Origin: CAZCSY01 sp964501505
Lineage (GTDB): Bacteria > Omnitrophota > Gorgyraeia > Velamenicoccales > Velamenicoccaceae
NCBI GenBank assembly: GCA_964501505.1
Contig: CAZCSY010000003.1
Coordinates: 1 to 38,619, forward strand
Length of the DNA stretch: 38,619 nt
Direction of reading: 5' to 3'
The position numbers were made by a program, and so were the translations under genes. Positions 15,479 through 24,900 of the stretch are shown here, piece by piece (the stretch's first letter is position 1; every line of letters begins with the position of its first letter). The notes below the pieces were generated by a model, which saw only the letters and a list, made by a program, of their open reading frames with translations, made no database searches and had not been told where the DNA came from.

Positions 15479-17953
15479 TTAGCCCATCAGGGCGCGAACC
15501 TTGTGGGTCTTGCCGTCGCCCACGGGCTTGATCACGTTGCCCTTGACGGGATGACCGTCGAGGGTCAGCTCCACGACGCCCTTCTCGACGCCGTTCGGAT
15601 TCTCGATCTCGACCTCATAGATATCGCCGCGGAACGGCCGACGGACACAGCACTTCTCCCAGTGAGGCGGCAGGCAGGGATCGATGCACAGACCCTCGTA
15701 ATCCCGGCGCACGCCGAGCAGCCATTCGGTGGCGGCCATAAAGGCCCAGCCCGAGGTACCGGTGACCCACGTGAACTGCCCTTCGCCGTAACGATAGGGG
15801 TTCTCCGGGCCAATGAGGTACTCGGCGTACACGTACGGTTCGGCCTTGTAGACGTCGTAATCCTTTTGCTTGTTGGGCATGATCTTGCACAGCGATTCGT
15901 AGGCGCGCTGCCCCTTGCCGGCCATGCAGTACGCCACGATCATGAAGTGGGCGGCATGACAAAAGACGGCCGCGTTCTCCTTGGTGCCCTCCGAGAACAT
16001 GCTGATGCGACCCAGCTCCGGACGAAATTTCGTAAAGGCCGGATAAAAGAGCGCCACGCCGTGTCTCCCGTCGAGGTAGCGGTCGACGGCCTTCAAGACC
16101 TTATCCTCGCGGTCACCGGCCTGCGCCACACCGCTCAGGATCGCCCACGACTGCGTGTTGATGAAAATCTTGCCTTCATCATAGGCCTTGGTGCCGTAGG
16201 CCTGGCCATCGTCCGTAAAACCGCGGGTGTACCAATCGCCATCCCAGCCGATCTCGTTGATGCGCTCGGTCATGGTCTTGGCCTTATTCAAAAACTCCTG
16301 CTTCTTTTCATTTTCATCCATCAGACCGGCGAGCTGGGCGAAATATTTCAAGGACCGCACCAAGGCCTGCGCCAGCCACACGCTCTCGCCCTTATGCTTC
16401 TTGCCGGCGGCGTCGATGGCGTCGTTCCAGTCGGCGTGGCCGATGAGCGGCAGGCCTTTCTCGCCGACGTCATTGAAGCAGAAATTCAGATTCTTCTCCA
16501 GGTGCTCGAAGAGCGTCCCTTCTCCGTCCGTCTGCGTGCCGTTCCCGAAGTTCGGATCGACCTGCCATCCGCCGACCCACTTGTCCTTGAGGTAGGACAC
16601 GTACTCCTTCAAGATCGAGACATCGCCCGTCTCCTGGATATAAGAACGCACGGTCGCCGTCAGCCATATCTGGTGGTCTTTGTTCGGACGGTGCCCTGCC
16701 GCACCCTGGGTGTCGGACCAGCCCGGCGCCGAGGTGCCGTCGCGCCGGATCAAGGAGGCGACGCACAAAATGCGCCTGCGCGTCAGGTCGGGATGGATGG
16801 AGCAGATGGCTTCGGAATCCTGACAGGAGTCGCGGTAGCCGCGGCCGCCGGAGCCTTCATGATAGAAAGACGGCGAGCGCGACCAGAGGTTGCAGATATA
16901 GACCTGGTACTTGACCCACGTATTGATCATCGTATCGAAATCTTTATCGGGGGTCCTGACGACGATATTCTCACAGATGCGTCCTCTCCAGAGGGCCCTT
17001 GTCTCTTCAAGCGCCTTTTGGACGTGTTCGAGGTCGCGGTACTTACTCACCAGCTTCAGCGCCTGCGCCTGGCCTTCGGTCTCGCCGAGGATGACGACAA
17101 ATTCTTTGGACTGCCTGGCGTCAAGCTTGAGGACATTCTTGAAGCAGCCGATCCCGTCCTCGCCGGAACACAACGCCGTGTTCGTGAACGTGCCCTCGAG
17201 GATGCTCCCGGGTTTCTCTTCGGTGTTGTAGCGGCCGAGAAATGCCGCTTTCTGCGTCGCATAACCCTTGACGTCGAGGTTCGTCGCGAAAAAGCCGTAA
17301 TTCTTGAATTCCTTGATATTCATCCCCTGCCAGAAGGCCGTCTTCCATCCCCAGATAAGCCGATGCGTTTCGTCGAACCACATCCGGTTGTACAGATTCA
17401 TGATGTTACGGTAGCGCAGCTCTTCGTGGTAGTCGCCCATCAGCCATTCGACGTAGGGATAAAGTTCAAGCCTGCGCTCGCGGCCCGTCTCGTTGGTCAA
17501 CCGGACGCGCCACAGCTCGCAGTCTTCATGCGGCGGAACGAAATAGGTGATTTCGGAGGTGATGCCGGAGTAAACGGTCGTGATGGTGGTGTAGCCCAGG
17601 CCGTGGCGGCACTCGAAGAAGTCGGGCCTGACGCGCAGGGGCTGGTAGGTGAGCGACCAGACGGCCGTTTTCTTGACCTTCGCGTTCGGCTTGACCTCAC
17701 GGACGTAGAGATAGCGCCCCGGCCGGTCAAAGTTCTTGTCACCGGGCGCCCATCGCAGGATACGGTCCGTGCGGCAGTCACGGTAAAAGCTGTAGCCGCC
17801 GGCGGTCTGAGATATGATGGCGCAGTACCTGTCGTTGGTCTGATTGTTGACCCAGGGAGTCGGGATCTCTGGCTGCGTGATTATAACCTCCAGCCCATCC
17901 GATGAAAAACGACCGTACTTCGTGCGCGGCGATTTTATTCTCTGCGTTGTCAT
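15479..17953 (-). CDS. GH94-family glycoside phosphorylase (cellobiose/cellodextrin phosphorylase type)
   Basis: An 824-residue protein without a signal peptide, close to the usual length of cellobiose phosphorylases. Landmarks in order: KYGRFSSDGLEVIITQPEIP, QTAGGYSFYRDCRTDRILRW, EGSGGRGYRDSCQDSEAICS, and HADWNDAIDAAG, in which Asp511 fits the catalytic acid. WNQPD-like variants are absent. GH94 enzymes cleave beta-glucosides with phosphate to give alpha-glucose-1-phosphate, conserving energy in the cytoplasm. Cellobiose, cellodextrin or laminaribiose are possible substrates. The ATG at 17951-17953 is preferred over the TTG at 17965, which overlaps the probable -10 box. It is the first gene of the cluster. 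Confidence 0.92.
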   Translation of the reverse strand: MTTQRIKSPRTKYGRFSSDGLEVIITQPEIPTPWVNNQTNDRYCAIISQTAGGYSFYRDCRTDRILRWAPGDKNFDRPGRYLYVREVKPNAKVKKTAVWSLTYQPLRVRPDFFECRHGLGYTTITTVYSGITSEITYFVPPHEDCELWRVRLTNETGRERRLELYPYVEWLMGDYHEELRYRNIMNLYNRMWFDETHRLIWGWKTAFWQGMNIKEFKNYGFFATNLDVKGYATQKAAFLGRYNTEEKPGSILEGTFTNTALCSGEDGIGCFKNVLKLDARQSKEFVVILGETEGQAQALKLVSKYRDLEHVQKALEETRALWRGRICENIVVRTPDKDFDTMINTWVKYQVYICNLWSRSPSFYHEGSGGRGYRDSCQDSEAICSIHPDLTRRRILCVASLIRRDGTSAPGWSDTQGAAGHRPNKDHQIWLTATVRSYIQETGDVSILKEYVSYLKDKWVGGWQVDPNFGNGTQTDGEGTLFEHLEKNLNFCFNDVGEKGLPLIGHADWNDAIDAAGKKHKGESVWLAQALVRSLKYFAQLAGLMDENEKKQEFLNKAKTMTERINEIGWDGDWYTRGFTDDGQAYGTKAYDEGKIFINTQSWAILSGVAQAGDREDKVLKAVDRYLDGRHGVALFYPAFTKFRPELGRISMFSEGTKENAAVFCHAAHFMIVAYCMAGKGQRAYESLCKIMPNKQKDYDVYKAEPYVYAEYLIGPENPYRYGEGQFTWVTGTSGWAFMAATEWLLGVRRDYEGLCIDPCLPPHWEKCCVRRPFRGDIYEVEIENPNGVEKGVVELTLDGHPVKGNVIKPVGDGKTHKVRALMG

Positions 17954-17964
17954 AAGTGCTTGCA

Positions 17965-17973
17965 ATTATAGCA
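17965..17973 (-). promoter_or_regulatory. Extended -10 promoter of the glycoside cluster
   Basis: On the minus strand this reads TGCTATAAT, a perfect extended -10 element, with TAGACT 17 bp upstream of TATAAT as a weak -35. Transcription would begin near 17958, only about 5 nt before the ATG at 17953. No Shine-Dalgarno is present there, so the message could be leaderless. Confidence 0.55.
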
Positions 17974-18002
17974 AAATAGATTTCAAAAGTCTATCATAAC
18001 AA

Positions 18003-18032
18003 GACAAATTGTCAAGACTTTCTCGGAGAAAT
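18003..18032. promoter_or_regulatory. Operator-like palindromes upstream of the cluster promoter
   Basis: Two small palindromes lie 30-60 bp upstream of the -10 box: GACAAATTGTC (18003-18013) and TTTCTCGGAGAAA (18019-18031). In addition AAAGTCT near 17986 mirrors AGACTTT near 18016. They are suited to binding a dimeric regulator such as the ROK protein, but no known operator consensus is matched. Confidence 0.35.
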
Positions 18033-18080
18033 CTTTTACCTTATTATGCCCTCTCCGTAAGCCCGACGTTTGGGGTCTTT

Positions 18081-18461
18081 TTACCTCGAATCACTCCACC
18101 AGCGCCTCCTTACTTGCTCCGGCTTGGTGTCGATCACGTAGTCCAGGATCTTCTCCTTGAAGCAGTCCCGGATTTTTGTGAACTCTATGCCTGTCAAAAA
18201 GTTATGCTCCTGATTATAATCCAGGGCCGGCGCCTGCCAAACGACCCTGGCCTCGACGCGGACATTGCTATCCGCCTCCTCACCCACCTGAAACATCAGG
18301 TCGATCCTATCTCCTGACATGTGCCTCTCTACGCTCTCCAACTGGGCACCCCGCATACTCAGGTCCCTTGTATGGGTGTATCCTTCTCTGGGACCGGGTT
18401 GGCTCAGGTAACGGACCGGAAGAGCAATCTCCCAGCGTGTCGCCCCTCTTCTCTCATCCAT
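18081..18461 (-). CDS. PilZ-domain protein
   Basis: A 126-residue protein made of one PilZ domain. The c-di-GMP binding signature is visible: an Arg-rich start DERRGATRWEIALPVRY (RxxxR type) and DLSMRGAQLES (the D/NxSxxG motif). A beta-barrel follows, with VRVEARVVWQAP and FLTGIEF. PilZ domains bind c-di-GMP and change partner activity in motility, secretion or polysaccharide export. The ATG at 18459-18461 has GAGG upstream and lies 16 bp after the stop of the other PilZ gene; an upstream TTG is less likely. Confidence 0.85.
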   Translation of the reverse strand: MDERRGATRWEIALPVRYLSQPGPREGYTHTRDLSMRGAQLESVERHMSGDRIDLMFQVGEEADSNVRVEARVVWQAPALDYNQEHNFLTGIEFTKIRDCFKEKILDYVIDTKPEQVRRRWWSDSR

Positions 18462-18477
18462 GGCAATCCTCTTTATG

Positions 18478-18849
18478 TTATGATTCAAGATGCAAAATAC
18501 GCGCCAGACTCACCAGGCGCTGACGGTCGAACGAAACCCCGATCCGCCAGTCCTTCCCGTCCTGACGCGACCATGCGACTCTGCCCAACATGTGCATCGG
18601 CTCGAAGTTATCGGGCAGGTCGAACCACATCTCCAGCGGTGTCCGCGGCCGCAGTTCCTGCGCGCTCGAGAACCCCGCCCCGCTGCCGCTGATGTCGCGG
18701 CACCGCCCCTCGCCGTGCTCCCCGGCCTTCAGGTCCTTGAACCTGACGACAACGTCGCCAAGGCCGAAACGACAAAAAACACGCCGTTCGCGCTCAGCAA
18801 TAGGTGACGGCGGCATCGGTCTGGTTCTTTTTCTCCGCGTCTTTGCCAT
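18478..18849 (-). CDS. PilZ-domain protein
   Basis: A 123-residue protein. A basic N-terminus (AKTRRKRTRPMPPSP) precedes a PilZ domain with ERERRVFCRFGLGD and the motif DISGSGAGFSSA, then LEMWFDLPDNFEPMHMLGRV. I start it at the ATG at 18847-18849, 7 nt after a GGGGGG Shine-Dalgarno; the ATG two codons earlier is too close to it. It is cotranscribed with the second PilZ gene and lies 92 bp downstream of the giant gene. The giant frame carries an HD-GYP-like module, a family linked to c-di-GMP, so a shared signalling theme is possible but unproven. Confidence 0.82.
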   Translation of the reverse strand: MAKTRRKRTRPMPPSPIAERERRVFCRFGLGDVVVRFKDLKAGEHGEGRCRDISGSGAGFSSAQELRPRTPLEMWFDLPDNFEPMHMLGRVAWSRQDGKDWRIGVSFDRQRLVSLARILHLES

Positions 18850-18870
18850 ATGCATACCCCCCTTTCGGGT

Positions 18871-18907
18871 ATTATATCCGTCCCTTTGTACAAAAGAAAC
18901 ACTGTAC
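18871..18907 (-). promoter_or_regulatory. Candidate promoter of the PilZ pair
   Basis: TATAAT on the minus strand (18871-18876) lies about 20 bp before the Shine-Dalgarno of the first PilZ gene. The -35 region is poor. The sequence TGTAC occurs twice, at 18887-18891 and 18903-18907, 16 bp apart, and could be a binding site. Confidence 0.35.
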
Positions 18908-18941
18908 TAAACCAACACCCATCAGGACCCCATACGGCACC

Positions 18942-21900
18942 TCACCTCCTCTCCTCGCCCCCCTCGGAAGGCGAGCTGTTGTGAAACACGGAACCGTCTC
19001 TTGTTGTTTCGTTAAAACGCCACAGCATCCAACGAATCTTCCACTCAACAATGTGGAGCAAAAAGGCCCTCCAGAGATAGTCTTGCGGGAAGACGACCGA
19101 GGAAGATGTCCCCGGACAACTATCTCCAGGCTGTTCAGGAAGCTGCTCAGGAAACTGTTTCCAAGTTGTTCGGGAAAGTGTATCTTGGCTAAGGTGTGTG
19201 GAATTCAAAAGAAGGGATGGGGCGGACTCAAATGGCCGATGGCCCACGGGTGAGCTCCCATGAGCCATCTCCGATACTGCCGGCCCGCGGGCCGAGTGGG
19301 CCTGTGAACCCTGGATCGCCTGGATCCCCGATTCAGTCCACGGTCCATCGTTCGCAGGACTGGTCGCCCTGCCTGAATCCGAAGTCGAAGGGGCCACCGG
19401 CAACGCGCGCGCCCCTGAAGCATGGCCTGCGAAACGCAAGCCTCCAGGCTCCGGCGGATACCCATCGCGGCGCGGGAAATCCTTCGGCCCGGAATGTTGG
19501 GACCCCGGGCCCCTGGGACCCTCAGACACCGGCGAGCTGGTCGACGGATCAGTCCACTTTACCGACGTGTATAATTCTTTGTTTGCTTTTCCGTTAAAGA
19601 ACCTCTTGTAGTCTTCTTCGCCTCTCGCATAGTAGCGTTCTTGCTTTATCCAACCCTCAAAGAAATCAAATATCTCGGCATCAAACTCCCCTATATACAC
19701 ACCTGAAATATCCCCGTACACTCTCATTAACTCTTTGATTTTATCCCTGCTGACACCAACCCCAGATAAACTATTGAAGAATTTATTATTAAGGTGGTGA
19801 CTCTTGCCTCTGACAAGGAAATCACTTGGGTCAGGCTTAATTTCAAACATTCCTCCGTCAACGAAAAACACTTTCCCCTTTTCATCCATGGCTCCGTTCT
19901 CCAAGAACGGATCACACATATAGACGCCTCTATCCATAAGTTCTTGATCCGCTATGAAGAAGTCACTGACGATATCTTTTATATACCCTAACCTGCCTTG
20001 CCGAGCCAGATTCCTGATGACTTCGGTCAAGCTGTAATCCTGACTTTTTCTTATGACCACCGCATCATAGAGAATTATTCGAACAATATCTTTCCCCTTT
20101 CGTTCGCTGAACCCTATCTTTCCTATCACAAAAGGAAAGACCAATCCTCCCCCTCGTTCCTTGGCATTCTTCCAACACCTCAAGGCATAGCTTCTTAAAT
20201 ATATTCCTTTCCTGGGGCCTTTGGCTACGACGTTACTTATCAGCTCTTTAAAATAGAAAGTAAGCTCCGGATGATCGTAGAGCCGGCACTGCCTGAATTT
20301 TCTTTTCTGATCTTGTGTGAATATAACACGATCAAGCTGGGGCTGAATGATGATGTCGATAACCTCCTGATCTTCTTTCTCTACCGGCGTGCTCGACCCT
20401 TGTTCATCTGAATTGGACTTTTGACGCCCCCCGGGTTTTCTCACATATCCTTCCGGCCTCTTCTCAAAACCATATGATTCTAAAAATGATAGCAATTTCT
20501 TATCGGCCGGTATCAGCAATAGTTCATATCCTTCCTGGTCGGCTATCTTCACAATTGCTTCTAATAGCGATCTGCCGATACCCTTCCCCCTTTTATCGGG
20601 GATCACAAAGAAATCAGTTATCGTAAGAATCTTGATACCGTCTATCTCCCTCTTCTGCTTAGCTAATATATACCCTATCGCCCTTTGCCCTAACCTTGCT
20701 ACCTTTAATACGTTCCTCCTGCCGGTTCTTCCCTTAGTTTTTATAAGAGCCCTGAAATCATCTTTTACCTGATTATCGTCTCCATATAGTCCATTTTCCA
20801 TTTTTTCCAAGTCATGGATGTCTTCGACGCGCGCGTCTCTTATTGTTGCAGTTACCGCTAAATCATTTTGGCAGGAAGCCGTCCTGATTTTTACCGGCGA
20901 ACTGGAACCCATAGTTACTATAGAATTGCCTAAGGATTCGCCCCTGGATTCCCTATCGCTCTTAGGATAGGCGACCACTGCGCATCCTAACTGGCCAGAC
21001 CAAGTTATGCCTTTATCGTCATAACCCTGAACATTCTCCTGAGCCATTCTTGCCTGTTTAAAATAGCGTTTGATAAACCTTGCGAGTCTGCCGCTTTGTA
21101 TATCGGTAACGCGCAGAGACCAATCATTAGCCAACGTCTCCTTGCGTAAAAAATTAATAATACTCTCTCCCACTTCCGGATATCGCCCTTGCGGCCGGCC
21201 ATTGGAGGTCCAAATTACAGAAAGCTCCAATTCTGAAATCTCCCGATGCAATTTCATTTCAATCCGGTTGCCCAATATATCATTTCCATCAAAAACCACA
21301 CCATAGACTAAACATCCCGTGTCGTTTTCCGGTCTCGCGGGCCCTAAAAGATTCAGTTCAATAATAAAAGAGTTGTTCCGGGCTTCGGGAAAGAAGATCT
21401 TTTTGTCTCCGAGATGACCGCTTGCTTCCGCCGGCGAGCTGGAGAAAGAAAATGCGGCAGGCAAAGAGACCCCGCCGGCCACGGGGAGGTTGTTTCCTAT
21501 AGGAGAACCGCCTGCCGCATCAAAGGGAGCGCTTTCTGGAATCTTAAAAAATAATGGGGAACTGGAATGAAGAACCCAGGCGACAATCCGCTCGAACAAG
21601 ATGGTGGTTTCGCTTCGCGAAGCTAAATCTTGAAGGTGTTCTTTAATCTTGGGGCCGGGGTTTCTTGAGGCCGCGGCAGACAGGATTCTATTTAAAAATA
21701 GCTCTGCCTGTTCAAGACTAAGAAGGCCGATAAAATCTTCTCCGCTGATAGCGCTCAGGAATTGCCTTAAACGCTGCGAATCTTCTGTCTGCCTTATTAT
21801 TTGAGCAAAAACATCCAGATAGTTACACCTCAATTTAAAGGTAAACCAGCTTTTAACAATGTCCGCTATGAGGGACGGACTGTATCCTTCGCTTTTTTGG

Positions 21901-24900
21901 AGAACTCCTTTTATCGCTCCATGATCGGTAATGCGATCGACAACGCGCATCAAATCTTTATCCAGGCTATAAGGGATATTTTTAAGGTACCTCCTCAAGG
22001 CGACCGGCAACTTCTCAATAGACCCATTGCCTTGTCCTGTAAGATTATATAGCCTGGAAGAATCCATATTGGCATCAAGCCAATCTGCAGTAGAGATAAT
22101 TTGGAATGATACATCTCCTATCTTGGGCCTATGATGATACCTTATCATTTGCAGTTGCTCCGAAGAAGTAACCAGGTTATGGTTTCGGGCCATGAATGCA
22201 GAAAGCATGGGGTGCCTGTTGCTCAGATAGTGCAATGTGGGCCTATTAAGTATTCCGGGAAAATTAGTCAAATAAAGGAGCTCTGGGACGACCTTACCTA
22301 TATCATGGAGTTCTGCCGGAAGTTCCAATCGTTCTGTCTCCCCCCTTGAAAAGCCTAATTCCTTTGCTAAATACACGGCCAACTCCCTTACCCGCTTGCC
22401 ATGCGATAAAACATGCGAGCCGCCGATGGGAATCAACCTCCTAATCTTTTCCTCTATCTGCGAGATAGGCGAACTGGAGATGGCCTTAAGGCTTGCTGAA
22501 GGCACGGGGCTTAACATTGGGCTTTTGCTCTTATGTTCAAGCATCGGATTTGCAGACAGAACCAAGCGCGCGGGAAGATAATTATCTGAGCGGTACTCCT
22601 GGGGCGTGATGTCCCAGATCCCGCGCATCAGGAGGCCGGCGGGCCTGATGACCCTGTCGCCTTTCATGGCTTGCGCCCCGTCTGCCTGAACAGGGGAGGA
22701 CCCCTTCCCGCCGAGGAGGCGTTCCAGATAAAAATCTTCGACCTCGACAAGCACGTGCTTGACATCGTTCGTCTGCGTGTACAGCGTCAGGTCTTTCCTC
22801 GAAATGGCCCCCTCCGCCAGGAGGACATCCGAGAAGAATCCATGCCAGGACTGCCAATAGCGGGTATCGAACAACAAGAGGGGGCGCAGAAAGGTCTTGC
22901 CTGTCTGCATAAGACACAGGGTTTCAAAGAGCATGCTCATGGTCTGGGCGTCCCGCGGCGGAAAGACGACAAAACCCTGGTCGCCGTGTCTGGCAAGGAC
23001 GATCTTCTGCTCCAGGGCATAGGGCAAGGCCAAACGAAGGTCTCCGACACCGTCCAGCGCGAACTCCCTGGGCTCCCCGCTCCAAAGAGAGACCAGCCGC
23101 GCCCTTCGTGCCTTTTGCTCCTTTAGCTCTTTAAAGCCTTCCCATGCGGGCCTTGAGACGCCGTCATAGCCTCTGCAGAAGACAGACACGTCCCTGTCTG
23201 CCAGGCCGGCGGCGATAACCCGGGCGGCCCCATACAGGCGGTTCTCTTCGGACATCTCCTGCGCACCGAGGAGGGCCACCCCCGGACCGACGCTTCGGAG
23301 CTGCAAGAGGCTGCCTTTGAGGACCCTGGCCGCTTTCTTGACCTTGAGGATACCGCGCACGTTGTTTGCCGGCCCCCGGCACGCGCCCGACCTCTCTACG
23401 ATCGCTCCGACCTCTTCATAGGAATCTACGAGCGCCACGAGCTCTTCAAGGGGTCTTTTCAGTTGACCGCGTCGATGCATCTCCTTCAAAAGCGCGTACA
23501 ACTGCTCATAGTAGCTCCTTCCGAAAAGGATCACCGGAGCGCCGTTGATATGCCCCTTCTCCTTCCAGGCCAGAATTTCAAAGAGTTCATCCAGCGTTCC
23601 AAAACCCCCGGGCATACAGATGAACACCTGGCTCAAGATGATAAAAGCCATCTTGCGGGCGAATAAGTATTTGAACTTGAAGGGGATATTGACATATGGA
23701 TTGCAGTCCTTCTCGCGCGTCAGCTCTATCAGGATGCCGATAGAGGCCTTGTTCCCGGGGACGCCCTTATTGGCGGCCTCCATGAGGCCCGGACCTCCCC
23801 CTGTCACGACGCAACAATCCTTTTGATTCAGATAAGAAGAGAGCTCCGTCGTCTTTTCATACCAGAGGCTGCCGGGTGGGAAATCGACGCCGCCGAAGAT
23901 GCTGACGACGATCCCTGCATTCCTGATGTTTCCGAGCAACTGACTATACTTTGCCAGTTCGGCAACTTTCCCCGGTGCGCGGACCGCCGAGCGCAGCTCA
24001 AATACCGCTCTCTTGACAAAGCGTCTTTCGCGGGAAAAAACAGGTGAGGAGGAAAAGGGGGCATATCCGAAAGGACCCGACAAAGGATGGACCAAGGCCG
24101 GGCTGCCTTGACCCATCGGTGAAACAGCCGGCCCGCGCGGCGCATGCGCCCCGGTCCCCGCGACCATCTCCAGATACAGGTCGGTGGCGGAAAAAACAGA
24201 CGAATGGGCCCTCTCCCGGGCCTCCTCTAAACTCAACCGCCCGAGCGGACTGGAAGAAGTGTCCAGGACGGCGTCGGGCAAGGGGTACCGGACCCGGGGG
24301 ACGACCTGCCTCCGGACCTCCCCTTCGACGACAAAACCGATCCCCTCCGGCAAGAGACCCGCCACATGCTCCTCGATCCTACGGATAAGGGCATCATGAA
24401 TAAGCAGGATATCCTGGCGCGTCACTCTATCGCTCCCCCAAAAAGAAACGACCATCTTCCCCTTGCCCTCCTTCTTTTCTTCTTCCGAAGAAAGGACCAC
24501 CTTGCCCAGGAACCTTTCTACCGTCAAGGTCGCGATAAAGACATCGGACAGCACCCCCGCCTGGTTTCTCAAGCGAATGCCATAACGCCTGCCTTCCATG
24601 TCCTTTGCCAAGAGCGAAAACTTGACCATATAATCAAACGTCCGTCCGGCAGAAACTCCCTCAAGACCTTCCCAGGAAGACGGCAGATCTTCTTTCCGGA
24701 GACTCACGATAAACCCTTTCGCAAGATCTTCGTAGAGCTTTTCATAGCTCTCCCCGGTGACAGAAAGTTCGACGAGGCCCTTTTGCGCCAACGACTCAAG
24801 GTATTCGGTCAACACGAGGCCGTCCCCAAAGAGTTCGGCCAAAACACCCTGTTTCAGGAGCCGCTGCACCATGCCTAAGGCCTTGCGCCGGCCCCTGCGC

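Noticed and set aside
15473..17905. An 810-codon plus-strand open frame opposite the phosphorylase gene, and similar long plus-strand frames at 8187-10169, 5353-6681 and 25338-26762
   Set aside because: They are antisense shadows produced by high-GC codon bias. The minus-strand frames carry recognisable domains, and the plus-strand translations show only Arg/Leu/Val/Asp-rich low-information sequence.
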